Counted from the stretch's first letter, positions 7,493-15,777 are shown. The stretch: DNA of 64,000 nt from Achromobacter sp. MFA1 R4 (GCF_900156745.1 NZ_LT707065.1:4216001-4280000); one strand, 5' to 3'. Numbers and translations are program-made. The notes: generated by a model not told the origin, from the sequence alone.

Positions 7493-8983
7493 ATGACGAA
7501 AGCCGATGCCACGGTCGTGGCGGCGTTTGCACGCCTGTGGATGCAGCCGGACCGGGCGGCGCTGCCCGCCATCGTGACCGCCGAGGAAACGTTGACCTAT
7601 GCGGACTTGCATCGTCGTGTGGGCCAGGTGGCGGGCAGCCTGCGCGCCGCCGGCGTTGCCCAGGGCGATTACGTCGGCGTGGCGATGGAGCGGTCGCTCG
7701 CGCAAGTCCTTGCCATCCTGGGCGCGATGGCCGCGGGGGCGTGCCCGTGTCCGTTGGAGCCCCGCCTGTCGGCCGACGAAACCGCCCGGCGGGTGGCCGC
7801 CGTGGGCCTGACCTGGATGCTGGCCGACGAACCCAATACCGCGGTCGTCCAGGCCTGCGGGCTACCTGCCGCGCGCCTGCTGGACGCGGCGCAGGCCGCG
7901 CAGGGCGCGTGTGACTGGTCCGGCGCCGGCGTGGCCGCCGAGGCGCCGGGCCTGCTGCTGTTCACGTCGGGCAGCACCGGCAACCCGAAGGGCGTGCTGC
8001 TCAGCCATCGTGGCCTGGCAAACAATGCGCGCGGCGTGTTGGCGCACACGGAACTGACGCCCGCCGACCGGCTGCTGCACGTCATGCCGCTGCACCACAC
8101 CAACGCGCTGAACAACCAGATCTTCGCGCCGCTGCTGGCGGGCGCCAGCGTGGCGCTGGCCGGCCGGTTCCGCGCCGAAGACATGCCCGGACTGCTGACC
8201 GCCTTCCGGCCCACCATCATCACCGGCGTGCCGACCATGTATGCGCGCATGCTGGACCTTGCCTTCGATCCGGACAGCCTCGCCGGGCTGCGTTTTGCGC
8301 GCTGCGGTTCGGCGCCCATCACCGAGGCCCTGCACCGGCGCATCGAAGCGTTTCTGGGCTGCCCGCTGGTCGTGTCCTACGGGTTGTCCGAGGCCACCTG
8401 CACGTCCACCATGAATCCGCCCGCGGCGCGGCGCGTCGGCTCGGTGGGCACGGTGCTGCAGGGGCAGGACGTCAGCCTGCGCCTGCCCGACGGCAGCCTC
8501 GCCCCGCCGGGCGCGGAGGGCGAGATCTGCATCGCGGGGGATAGCCTGATGCTGGGCTACCTGGGCGTGGACAGCGCCGATGCGGGCACGCCCACGCTGC
8601 TGCGCACCGGCGACCTGGGACGATTCGACGCGCAGGGATACCTGGCCATCACCGGCCGCATCAAGGACGTGATCATCCGGGGCGGCGAGAACCTCTCGCC
8701 CGCCCTGATCGAGGGCGTCGTGACGGGCCTGGCGGGCGTGGCCGCGTGCTGCGTGGTGGGTGCACCCGACGAGGACCTGGGCGAGACCCCCGTGATCTTC
8801 GTGCAACGCAAGGGGGATGCCGCGCCCGACGCGGCGGGCATCCAGGCCGAGGTGCTGGCGCGGCTGGGCCGCATCTACGTGCCGCGCGAGGTGTTCTTTG
8901 TGGACCGCCTGCCCGAGAACGCGGTGGGCAAGGTGGACCGCAAGGCGCTGGCGCGGCAGGCGGCGGCGCGGGAAACGGTGTGA
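7493..8983 (+). CDS. Acyl-CoA synthetase / AMP-dependent acid-CoA ligase
   Basis: The 496-residue ANL-superfamily ligase converts an acid, ATP and CoA to acyl-CoA, AMP and PPi. The ATP-binding P-loop is LLFTSGSTGNPKGVLLSH (about residue 155). The adenylate-binding YGLSEATC motif follows, then the hinge RTGDLGRFD and GRIKDVIIRGGENLSP, and the catalytic C-terminal lysine in NAVGKVDRKAL. The ATG at 7493 follows AAGGGGA, which rejects an in-frame codon 11 residues earlier. It is the last gene of the operon and meets the next Bug gene tail-to-tail after 46 bases. Having a ligase beside two CoA-transferases suggests several pathway steps at the CoA level. Confidence 0.9.
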   Translation: MTKADATVVAAFARLWMQPDRAALPAIVTAEETLTYADLHRRVGQVAGSLRAAGVAQGDYVGVAMERSLAQVLAILGAMAAGACPCPLEPRLSADETARRVAAVGLTWMLADEPNTAVVQACGLPAARLLDAAQAAQGACDWSGAGVAAEAPGLLLFTSGSTGNPKGVLLSHRGLANNARGVLAHTELTPADRLLHVMPLHHTNALNNQIFAPLLAGASVALAGRFRAEDMPGLLTAFRPTIITGVPTMYARMLDLAFDPDSLAGLRFARCGSAPITEALHRRIEAFLGCPLVVSYGLSEATCTSTMNPPAARRVGSVGTVLQGQDVSLRLPDGSLAPPGAEGEICIAGDSLMLGYLGVDSADAGTPTLLRTGDLGRFDAQGYLAITGRIKDVIIRGGENLSPALIEGVVTGLAGVAACCVVGAPDEDLGETPVIFVQRKGDAAPDAAGIQAEVLARLGRIYVPREVFFVDRLPENAVGKVDRKALARQAAARETV

Positions 8984-9029
8984 CGCTGGGGGATGCCCGG
9001 CACCGCGCGCACGCGCCTGGCCGAGCGTC

Positions 9030-10001
9030 TTACTCGACCTTGCCGATCCGCTGGACCGCCACCTCCAGCGATGCGGAGTCCTTTTTCCAGTAGGCGTCGA
9101 AGTCCGGCGCGTCCAGGTATTGCACGGGACTGCCGGTGCCGGCGATGCGGGCCTGCAGCGCGGGGTCATCCGCGATCTGCTTGACGGCCCGGCGCAGCGT
9201 GTCGATCACGGCGGGCGGCGTGCCCGCCAGCGCGAAGACGCCGGACCACTGCACGAAGCTCGCGTCATACCCGCGCGATTTCAGGGAGGGCACCTGCGGC
9301 AGGCTGTCCAGCTTGCCCTCGCCCCAGTGCGCCAGCGGCCTGACACGCCCGGCTTGGATGAGCGGCATGACGCTGGACGGCCCGGTGGCCAGCGCATCGA
9401 CCTGGCCGCCCACCAGCGCCTGCACCGCCGGCCCCGCGCCCGTGAACGGCACGTGCATCATCTTGATGCCGGCCGCGTTCTGCAGCATCTCCATCGGCAC
9501 GTGCATCGTGCCGTAGATGCCCGAACTCCCATAGCTCAGCTTACCGCCCTGTTTCCTGGCCGCCTCGATGAATTCATCCAAGGTCTTGTAGGGCGCATCC
9601 GCGCGCACCACCAGCACGGTGGGATCGGCCGTGATGCGGGCGATGGGCACGAACTGGTCCAGTTGATAGGCCGGCTTGCGTTCGAGCAGGCGGTCGGCGG
9701 CCGGCAGGATGGAAATAGACGAGAGGCTCATCAGCAGCGTGTAGCCGTCGGGCTTGGCGCGGCCCGCCTGGCCGATGCCGATGGCTCCGCCGGCGCCGCC
9801 TTTGTTCTCGATCACGATGGGCTGGCCCAGTTTGTCGCCCAGGGCCTGGGCGAGCGGACGGGCGATGGTGTCGGCGACGCCGCCGGGCGGGAAGGGCACC
9901 ACCAGGGTCACCGGGCGCTCGGGATAGCCGGCAGCGGATGCGGCCGCCGTCCCGAGGCATAGCAGGGCGGCCGCGGCCACCTGTTTGCAGCGCAGATTCA
10001 T
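9030..10001 (-). CDS. Bug/TctC-family periplasmic substrate-binding protein
   Basis: This 323-residue orphan receptor has a signal peptide (MNLRCKQVAAAALLCLGTAA, cut near ASA/AG). Bug landmarks are [31 protein letters not shown] and KPDGYTLLM. CAGGAGTG lies before the ATG. It is the second gene of a minus-strand unit behind the FAH-family hydrolase (73-base gap). That unit probably answers to the divergent GntR regulator. No membrane subunits are encoded nearby. The ligand is unknown; linkage to an FAH enzyme hints at a diketo or hydroxy acid. Confidence 0.9.
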   Translation of the reverse strand: MNLRCKQVAAAALLCLGTAAASAAGYPERPVTLVVPFPPGGVADTIARPLAQALGDKLGQPIVIENKGGAGGAIGIGQAGRAKPDGYTLLMSLSSISILPAADRLLERKPAYQLDQFVPIARITADPTVLVVRADAPYKTLDEFIEAARKQGGKLSYGSSGIYGTMHVPMEMLQNAAGIKMMHVPFTGAGPAVQALVGGQVDALATGPSSVMPLIQAGRVRPLAHWGEGKLDSLPQVPSLKSRGYDASFVQWSGVFALAGTPPAVIDTLRRAVKQIADDPALQARIAGTGSPVQYLDAPDFDAYWKKDSASLEVAVQRIGKVE

Positions 10002-10074
10002 GTCTCACTCCTGTTGATATGCGGTGTGCTGCGCGGCGCCGGTTTCTTGTGACCGGCGCTCTTTCTACCCCGCT

Positions 10075-10944
10075 TCAGACAAACCGGTTTTCGATCCTGC
10101 CGATGCCGTCGATCTCGATCCGAACCGTGTCGCCGCTTTTCAGAAACTGCGGCGGATTCAGGCCCTGGCCCACGCCAGCCGGCGTGCCGGTGGCGATGAC
10201 GTCGCCCGGATACAGGGTGATGCCGCGCGAGCAGGTTTCGATCAGCGTCGGGATGTCGAAGATCAGGTCTTCCGTGTTGCCGTCCTGGCGCAGCTCGCCG
10301 TTCACCCAGCAGCGCACGCGTGTCTTCTGGCCGTCCAGCTCGTCGGCCGTGACCAGCCACGGGCCCATCGGGCAGAACGTGTCGAAGGACTTGCCCAGGT
10401 CCCATTGCTGATGGCGCATCTGCACGTCGCGCGCCGTGACGTCGTTGACGACGGTGTATGCGACCACATGGCTCATTGCCTCGGCGCGCGAGATGTTGCG
10501 CCCGCCCTTGCCGATGACCACCGCCAGTTCGGCTTCGTAGTCGATCTTGTCGGAGATGCCGGTGGGCAGCGTCACATCAGCCCACGGGCCGACCACGGTT
10601 TGCGGCACTTTGGTGAAGACGATGGGCCAGGATTCCGGGTTGGCGTCGTTGTCCTTGAATACGGAATCGCGCAGTTCCTTGGCATGCGCGTGGTAATTGC
10701 GGCCCACGCAGAACAGGTTGCGCGGCTGCGCCGGCAGCGGGGCTTCGTGTTCGACCTGGTCCCAGCGATAGGACGGACCCGTCTGCGCGGGCAGGGCGCG
10801 GCCCTCGGCCAGCCATTGCACGGCCGTCAGCGCGCCGGCGGCCGCCAGCGCCGGGTGAAAGTCCAGCGCGGTCACCGCGCTGCCGTCGCCCGTTACCACG
10901 CCCACGCGCCGCTCGCCGTTGACTCGAAATACCGCGATTTTCAT
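10075..10944 (-). CDS. Fumarylacetoacetate hydrolase (FAH) family protein
   Basis: The 289-residue FAH-fold enzyme is a metal-dependent C-C hydrolase, decarboxylase, isomerase or dehydratase acting on oxo/hydroxy acids. Metal-binding and catalytic segments are visible: FCVGRNYHAHAKE, DYEAELAVVIGKGG, NDVTARDVQ, KSFDTFCPMGPW and the C-terminal GDVIATGTPAGVG. The ATG at 10944 follows GGAGC and gives the usual N-terminus MKIAVFR. The gene heads a minus-strand unit with the Bug receptor and is divergent from the GntR gene. A CCAA-type element sits 39 bases before the start. The exact reaction cannot be told from sequence. Confidence 0.87.
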   Translation of the reverse strand: MKIAVFRVNGERRVGVVTGDGSAVTALDFHPALAAAGALTAVQWLAEGRALPAQTGPSYRWDQVEHEAPLPAQPRNLFCVGRNYHAHAKELRDSVFKDNDANPESWPIVFTKVPQTVVGPWADVTLPTGISDKIDYEAELAVVIGKGGRNISRAEAMSHVVAYTVVNDVTARDVQMRHQQWDLGKSFDTFCPMGPWLVTADELDGQKTRVRCWVNGELRQDGNTEDLIFDIPTLIETCSRGITLYPGDVIATGTPAGVGQGLNPPQFLKSGDTVRIEIDGIGRIENRFV

Positions 10945-10982
10945 GCTTGCTCCTACGGCGGCCGCGGCCGCCCTTGATGATG

Positions 10983-10999
10983 TACCAAAAGATACCAAT
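10983..10999 (+). promoter_or_regulatory. Putative GntR-type operator, FAH-side copy
   Basis: TACCAAAAGATACCAAT has the pattern TACCAAA-N5-CCAAT. The same pattern occurs inverted at 11094-11110 on the other side of this divergent promoter region. The copy lies 39 bases before the FAH gene start. Confidence 0.5.
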
Positions 11000-11093
11000 G
11001 CGACCTATTGATCGGCCCAATTTCGGGTTGTTGGCCAGGATAAACCAAAAATCGCTCCCGGCGAATGGGTTGTTTCCAGGCTGACGCGCCTTT

Positions 11094-11110
11094 ATTGGAC
11101 TGATTTGGTA
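11094..11110 (-). promoter_or_regulatory. Putative GntR-type operator, regulator-side copy
   Basis: ATTGGACTGATTTGGTA is, read on the minus strand, TACCAAA-N5-CCAAT, the mirror of 10983-10999. It continues into a looser inverted repeat (ATTTGG at 11103-11108, CCAAAT at 11126-11131) that reaches the GntR gene's start region, so autoregulation is likely. Confidence 0.5.
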
Positions 11111-11141
11111 TCATCGCGCGGTGATCCAAATCGGAGTCCCC

Positions 11142-11810
11142 ATGGACAAAGCCTCCGCCATGCGCGCGGTCATCGTCGAAAACCTTCAATCCGGCGCATG
11201 GCCGGCCGGCCATCGCCTGCCGACCGAGCGCGCGTTGAGCGAGCAGTTCGGCCTGAGCCGGTCCACCGTGCGCCGCACGCTCTCGCAATTGAAGGAAGAA
11301 GGCCTCATCTCGCAGCGCGTGGGCAGCGGCACCTATGCCAATCCGCCTTCCACGCTGGCGCAGACCGAGGCCCTGTTGCGCGGCGAAGTGCTGTCCACCA
11401 GCCCGGCCGAACTGATGGCCGCGCGCCTGGTGCTGGAGCCGGCCATCGCCGCGCTGGTGGTGCAGCACGGCACGCCCGCCGACTTCGCCGCCATGCAGCA
11501 TGCGTGCGAGCAAGCCGAGGCCGCGACCAGCTTCGAGGCGTTCGAAGTGTGGGACGCCAGGCTGCACGCGCTGATGGCCACGGCCACCCACAATCTGTTC
11601 ATTGAAAAGGTCTTTGCGCTGATGACCGCGGCGCGCTCGCAGGCCACGTGGGGCGCGCTCAAGCGCAAGAGCCTCACGCCTGAGCGGCGCGCGGCGTATC
11701 AGGCCGAACATCGCGAGATCGTCGAGGCGCTGCACGACCGCGACGCCGACCGCGCCATGGCGGCCGTGCGCCGCCACCTGCTGCACGTCCGGGACAACCT
11801 GCTGGGATAG
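11142..11810 (+). CDS. GntR-family (FadR subfamily) transcriptional regulator
   Basis: The 222-residue regulator has an N-terminal winged helix (LPTERALSEQFGLSRSTVRR, about residues 27-46) and an all-helical FCD ligand-binding domain. The FCD His/Asp metal or ligand positions fall in LMAARLVLEPAIAALV, WDARLHALMATATHN and EHREIVEALHDRDA. FadR-type GntR proteins sense carboxylic acids. The ATG at 11142 (CGGAG before it) is preferred to the GTG at 11121, which lies inside the putative operator. It is divergent from the FAH-Bug unit and probably controls that unit and itself. Confidence 0.88.
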   Translation: MDKASAMRAVIVENLQSGAWPAGHRLPTERALSEQFGLSRSTVRRTLSQLKEEGLISQRVGSGTYANPPSTLAQTEALLRGEVLSTSPAELMAARLVLEPAIAALVVQHGTPADFAAMQHACEQAEAATSFEAFEVWDARLHALMATATHNLFIEKVFALMTAARSQATWGALKRKSLTPERRAAYQAEHREIVEALHDRDADRAMAAVRRHLLHVRDNLLG

Positions 11811-11835
11811 GGCGCCGGCGGGCGCGCAGCAGGGG

Positions 11836-12723
11836 TCAGTTCACCTGCAGATGGCGCTGCAGCGTATCGATGAACACCTTTGCCCGCGCTGGCGTGACGC
11901 GGTTGTCCGATAGCGCGTAGACGGTGGCCGGCGGCAGTTTCCAGTCCGGCAGGATCTGCTCCAGGGCCAGCTCCCGCAGGGTCTGCGACAACGCCAGATG
12001 GCTCGGCATCCAGGCAATGCCAAGCCCGGCCGTGGCCAGTTGCACGCCCAGCGCCGAACTGTTGGTGCCGATGTGGGCGGGGCCCCGGACGTTGAGCAGG
12101 CCCTCGCCTTCGCCCAGCGTCCAGTCAGGCAGGTCTCCCGTAATGATGCGCTCGTGCAGGCCCAGGTCTTCGGGGCAGGTCGGGCGCCCGAAGCGGTCCA
12201 GGTAGCTGCTGGCCGCGACGAGCACCCAGTGGACCTGGGCCACGTGCTTCTGGATCAGCGCGGAATCCTCGAGGTCGCCGGTGCGCAGCATGAGGTCGAA
12301 CTGCTGGCCATTGCGCGCGATGTCGGACGTGCCCAACTCCACCTCGAACGAGATCTGCGGATAGGTGGCGCGCAGCTCCTTCAGCACGGCCGGCAGGATC
12401 GTCGTGAGCCCGGGCATGACCGACACGCGCAGCGTCCCGGCCAGGTGATTCAGGCTGGCGTTGATGACCTCGTGCGCGGACAGGGCGCCTTGGACGTGCG
12501 CGGCGCATTCGTCGAAGTATCGCTGGCCGATCGCCGTCAGGCTGACACTGCGCGTGGTGCGGTTCAGCAGTTTGTACCCGAGCGTCTGTTCCAGCTGCGT
12601 AAGGCGGCGGGACAGGGTGGCCACCGGGATGCCGAGGCCGGCGGCGGTGGCGGACAGCTTCCCGCGCTTGGCGACTTCGACGAAGTAGTGGAGGTCCTGC
12701 ATCGAGATATCGTTTCTGTTCAT
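11836..12723 (-). CDS. LysR-family transcriptional regulator
   Basis: The 295-residue LysR protein has its HTH at about residues 8-66 (LSATAAGLGIPVATLSRRLT), the NRTTRSVSLTAIGQRYF linker of the CrgA/DsdC-like subgroup, and a C-terminal periplasmic-binding-like effector domain. The gene is divergent from the AhpD-like/epimerase/Ohr gene row. A perfect TGTTGCC-N5-GGCAACA inverted repeat lies between them and is the likely binding site. The subgroup commonly regulates oxidoreductase or redox-stress genes next door. The effector is unknown. Confidence 0.88.
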   Translation of the reverse strand: MNRNDISMQDLHYFVEVAKRGKLSATAAGLGIPVATLSRRLTQLEQTLGYKLLNRTTRSVSLTAIGQRYFDECAAHVQGALSAHEVINASLNHLAGTLRVSVMPGLTTILPAVLKELRATYPQISFEVELGTSDIARNGQQFDLMLRTGDLEDSALIQKHVAQVHWVLVAASSYLDRFGRPTCPEDLGLHERIITGDLPDWTLGEGEGLLNVRGPAHIGTNSSALGVQLATAGLGIAWMPSHLALSQTLRELALEQILPDWKLPPATVYALSDNRVTPARAKVFIDTLQRHLQVN

Positions 12724-12785
12724 GGTGTGTTCCGGGCGCGAGCCGTCAGTGCCCGTTCATTGTCGGCGCGTTCGTCCCGGGAGAT

Positions 12786-12804
12786 TGTTGCCATTGCGGC
12801 AACA
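12786..12804. promoter_or_regulatory. Inverted repeat TGTTGCC-N5-GGCAACA, probable LysR site
   Basis: A perfect 7-base inverted repeat with a 5-base centre, of the T-N-A symmetric type bound by LysR proteins. It lies 62 bases before the lysR start and 119 bases before the AhpD-like gene in the divergent gap. There is no T-run, so it is not a terminator. Confidence 0.5.
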
Positions 12805-12923
12805 CCGTGCTCCCTGGGCAGGATCTACTGCCGCCGTTCGAGCCGACCTACGATTTGGGCGTCGTTCAAGCCTGCGCAGCCCCGGCCGATCCGCCGGGAA
12901 GCGCCCACCCCAGAGGAGCCATC

Positions 12924-13403
12924 ATGACCCAACGCATCAACGCCTTTGCCCAATCGCCGGACCTGTTCAAGAAGCTGGTCGAATTCACCATGCTGGCCAA
13001 GTCCGGCGCCATCGAAAAGTCGATCTTGACCCTGGTCGACATCCGCGCGTCGCAGATCAACGGCTGCGGCTTCTGCCTGGACATGCACGTCAAGGAGGCC
13101 AAGATCGCCGGCGAACGCGAACTGCGCCTGCACCACGTCGCCATCTGGCGCGAATCCAATCAGTTCTCGGCGCGCGAACGCGCGTGCCTCGCGTGGACCG
13201 AAGCCCTGACCACGCTGGGCGCGCACGGCGTGCCCACCGAGGTGTACGAGCGCGTGCGCGGCGAACTGTCGGAAAAGGAACTGTCGGACCTCAGCTTCGC
13301 GATCATGGCCATCAATGGCTGGAACCGCCTGAACGTGGGCTTCCAGACCGTTCCCGGCTCCGCGGACAAGGCCTACGGCCTGGACAAGGCGCAATTCAGC
13401 TAA
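12924..13403 (+). CDS. Carboxymuconolactone decarboxylase / AhpD-like alkylhydroperoxidase domain protein
   Basis: The 159-residue protein is of the AhpD-like fold. The redox motif is intact: CGFC with C48 and C51, followed by H55 (NGCGFCLDMHVKEA). This marks the peroxidase-like branch rather than true gamma-carboxymuconolactone decarboxylase. It would reduce peroxides, or serve as a thiol-disulfide partner, in the cytoplasm. The ATG at 12924 follows AGAGGAG. It is first in a plus-strand row with a Rossmann epimerase/reductase and Ohr. This carboxymuconolactone-decarboxylase/epimerase pairing is also the typical target set of ECF41 sigma factors, one of which lies at 16.5-17.4 kb. Confidence 0.88.
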   Translation: MTQRINAFAQSPDLFKKLVEFTMLAKSGAIEKSILTLVDIRASQINGCGFCLDMHVKEAKIAGERELRLHHVAIWRESNQFSARERACLAWTEALTTLGAHGVPTEVYERVRGELSEKELSDLSFAIMAINGWNRLNVGFQTVPGSADKAYGLDKAQFS

Positions 13404-13440
13404 GCAACCCAGCAACCCAGCAACCCAGCAACCCAGCAAT
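13403..13440 (+). repeat. Tandem 8-base repeat, AGCAACCC x4 plus partial
   Basis: Four perfect copies of AGCAACCC run from 13403 to 13434, followed by a partial AGCAAT. They start at the last base of the AhpD-like stop codon and end 13 bases before the next gene's ATG. The unit is not a multiple of three but lies outside coding sequence, so copy-number change would alter only the intergenic spacing. Confidence 0.9.
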
Positions 13441-13452
13441 CAAGGATCGATC

Positions 13453-14208
13453 ATGAAAATCCTCGTCATCGGCGGCACGGGCCTGATTGGCTCCAAGCTC
13501 GTCAAACTGCTTACCGGGCGCGGCCATGAGGCCGTCGCCGCGTCCCCCGCGACCGGCGTGAACACCGTCACGGGCGAAGGCCTGGATGCCGCGCTGACCG
13601 GCGTGGACGTGGTGGTGGACGTCGCCAACTCGCCGTCCTTCGAAGACCAGGCTGTGCTCGATTTCTTCCAGGCCGCCGGCCGCAACCTGCTGGCCGCCGA
13701 GAAGCGCGCCGGCGTGCGCCATCACGTCGCGCTGTCGGTGGTGGGCACGCGCCGCCTGGCCGAAAGCGGCTACTTCCGCGGCAAGATCGTGCAGGAAGAC
13801 CTGATCGAGGCGGGCGCCATTCCGTACACCATCGTCCACAGCACGCAGTTCTTCGAGTTCCTGGGCGGCATCGTGCAGTCGGGCGCGCAGGGCGACGACG
13901 TACGGCTGCCGTCCGCGTATGTGCAGCCCATCGCCTCCGACGACGTGGCCCTGGCCATGGCCGACGCGGCGCTGGGCGCGCCGGTGAACGGCATCGTGGA
14001 GATCGCCGGTCCGCGGAAGGTGCGCCTGGCCGAACTGGCCCAGCGCTACATGGGTAAAATCGGCGACGCCCGCACCGTGCACGCGGACGCCGGCGTGCGC
14101 TATTTCGGCGCGCTGCTGGACGACGATACGCTGGTGCCGGGACCGGGCGCGCGCCTGGGCGAGATCGACTTCGAAACCTGGTTCAGCCGTTCAGGCACAA
14201 GAAAGTAG
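13453..14208 (+). CDS. NAD(P)-binding Rossmann-fold protein (NmrA/atypical SDR type)
   Basis: The 251-residue atypical short-chain dehydrogenase/epimerase begins MKILVIGGTGLIGSKLVKLL with the GxxGxxG dinucleotide site. It lacks a clear YxxxK catalytic pair, as NmrA-like and NAD(P)H-quinone-oxidoreductase-like members do. VALSVVGTRRLAESGYFRGK, EDLIEAGAIPYTIVHSTQFF and the later SDDVALAMADAA are typical of the NmrA-like family. It follows the AhpD-like gene after a 49-base gap filled by tandem 8-base repeats, and precedes ohr by 20 bases, so the three are probably co-transcribed. It is either an oxidoreductase or an NAD(P)H sensor. Confidence 0.82.
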   Translation: MKILVIGGTGLIGSKLVKLLTGRGHEAVAASPATGVNTVTGEGLDAALTGVDVVVDVANSPSFEDQAVLDFFQAAGRNLLAAEKRAGVRHHVALSVVGTRRLAESGYFRGKIVQEDLIEAGAIPYTIVHSTQFFEFLGGIVQSGAQGDDVRLPSAYVQPIASDDVALAMADAALGAPVNGIVEIAGPRKVRLAELAQRYMGKIGDARTVHADAGVRYFGALLDDDTLVPGPGARLGEIDFETWFSRSGTRK

Positions 14209-14228
14209 CGGCGGGCACAAGGACCCTC

Positions 14229-14723
14229 ATGAGCAAACTGCGGCCTCCTTCCCAGACCCTTTTGGAAAAGTACCGGGGCGGCGACTTCCGTCCCCTGTAC
14301 ACCACCAGCGTGACGGTGCGCGGCGGGGAGGCGGCGCACGGCCGCGCCTCGGGCATCGCCATCTCCGACGACGGCGAACTGGTCGTGGAACTGCGCCTGC
14401 CCGTCGAACTGGGCGGCACGGGCGGAGGCACCAACCCCGAGCAGCTCTTTGCCGCGGGCTATGCCGCATGCTTCCATGGCGCGCTCAGCATGCTGGCCGA
14501 GCGGTCCGGCCTGTCGATTCCCGAGGCGTCGGTCACGGCCACCATCTCGTTCGGGCGCGATCCCGTGGACGGACTCTTCGCGCTGACCGCCGACATCAAC
14601 ATCCACCTGCCGGGACTGGACAAGGCCATTGCCGAGGAACTGGTGCGCAACACCGAACGCCTCTGTCCCTATTCCAAGATGGCGCAGGGCGGCATCGAAA
14701 GTGTGGTGGCGCTGACGCAGTAG
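14229..14723 (+). CDS. Ohr-type organic hydroperoxide reductase (OsmC/Ohr family)
   Basis: The 164-residue protein is of the OsmC/Ohr fold. The two redox cysteines are in their family contexts: C81 in FAAGYAACFHGAL and C146 in RLCPYSKM. The catalytic Arg/Glu region is the GGTGGGTNPEQLF stretch. Ohr reduces organic and lipid hydroperoxides, with lipoylated proteins as electron donor. At 164 residues it is slightly longer than typical Ohr (about 140) because of an extended N-terminus. It is the last gene of the LysR-flanked redox row and ends tail-to-tail with a second lysR gene. No OhrR-type MarR regulator is adjacent. Confidence 0.88.
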   Translation: MSKLRPPSQTLLEKYRGGDFRPLYTTSVTVRGGEAAHGRASGIAISDDGELVVELRLPVELGGTGGGTNPEQLFAAGYAACFHGALSMLAERSGLSIPEASVTATISFGRDPVDGLFALTADINIHLPGLDKAIAEELVRNTERLCPYSKMAQGGIESVVALTQ

Positions 14724-14772
14724 GGCGGCGCAGGCCCGGGAGCCTGTCGCGCCGTTGCGCGATGCACCGGCC

Positions 14773-15777
14773 TCACACCGGCTTCGCCAGCAGGCTGTCC
14801 AGAATCTGCAGATCCATCGCGCGGATCTGTTCGGTCATGTAGTCGATGAACACGCGCATGCGCACCGGCAAATGCTGGCGGCTCAGGAAGCACAGGTAAT
14901 GCCCGCGGTCGTCGGGCGCGTATTGCGGCAGGCAGGCGACCAGCCTGCCGGCGCGCAGGTGGTCGCAGACCTGGTAGGCGGCCATCTGCGCGATGCCATG
15001 GCCGTCCAGCACCGATTGCAGCACCAGGTCAGCGTCGTTGAAGGTCAGCATGGCGACCGGGGCGACCTTGCGCAGATGGCCCGACACCTTGAACTCCCAT
15101 TCGTAGACCCGTCCCGACGCGAGCTTGAAGTTCACGCAGCGATGGCGGTCGATGTCGTCGACGGTGGCCGGCAGCCCGTGGCGCGCGGCATAGGCGGGCG
15201 AGGCGCACAGCAGCATCTGCATCGGGATCACCTTCTTGGCGATCACCTGGCTGTCTTCCATGCGTCCGTTGCGAAAGGACACGTCGACCCGGTCCGTGGT
15301 GAAGTCGGTGGGACCGTCGTCCAGCAGCAGCTCGACCGAGATGCCGGGATTGGCCTCGCAAAACCCTTTCAGCAGCGGCGCGACGATCTTGCGGCCGAAG
15401 CCCACGGTGGCGCACACGCGCAGCTGCCCCGAGGGCGGGCCTTCGCGCAGCTCGCGCATGTCGTCCAGGGCCTGGATGATGCGCTCGACGCCGGGATGGC
15501 ACTGTTCGTAGAAGCGCTGGCCCTCGGGCGTCAGCGACGTGCTGCGCGTCGTGCGCACGAACAGGCGCGTGCCGAGCTGGTCTTCCAGCTTCTGCACGCT
15601 GCGGCTGACGGCCGAGCGGCCGATGCCGAGCCGGTCGCCGGCCTTTGCGAAGTTGCCTTCGGCGGCGACGGCAATGAAGGCCATGACACCGGCGTAGCTG
15701 GTGGCAAAGCTGTCAGCCAGGGAGTCCGGTCCGTTCGGAGAAGGGAGATCCGCGGGGGCGGGGGAGGGTGTCGACAT
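14773..15777 (-). CDS. LysR-family transcriptional regulator
   Basis: The 334-residue protein has an HTH starting near residue 32 (AVAAEGNFAKAGDRLGIGRS, then AVSRSVQKLEDQLGTRLFVR), the TTRSTSLTPEGQRFYEQC linker, and a C-terminal effector domain. About 30 residues precede the usual LysR N-terminus. They are low-complexity (Ser/Pro/Ala/Asp), so the true start may lie later, at the ATG of VMAFIAV. The gene stands alone between ohr (convergent) and the terminator of the cupin gene (same strand), so no target is obvious from position. Confidence 0.85.
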   Translation of the reverse strand: MSTPSPAPADLPSPNGPDSLADSFATSYAGVMAFIAVAAEGNFAKAGDRLGIGRSAVSRSVQKLEDQLGTRLFVRTTRSTSLTPEGQRFYEQCHPGVERIIQALDDMRELREGPPSGQLRVCATVGFGRKIVAPLLKGFCEANPGISVELLLDDGPTDFTTDRVDVSFRNGRMEDSQVIAKKVIPMQMLLCASPAYAARHGLPATVDDIDRHRCVNFKLASGRVYEWEFKVSGHLRKVAPVAMLTFNDADLVLQSVLDGHGIAQMAAYQVCDHLRAGRLVACLPQYAPDDRGHYLCFLSRQHLPVRMRVFIDYMTEQIRAMDLQILDSLLAKPV

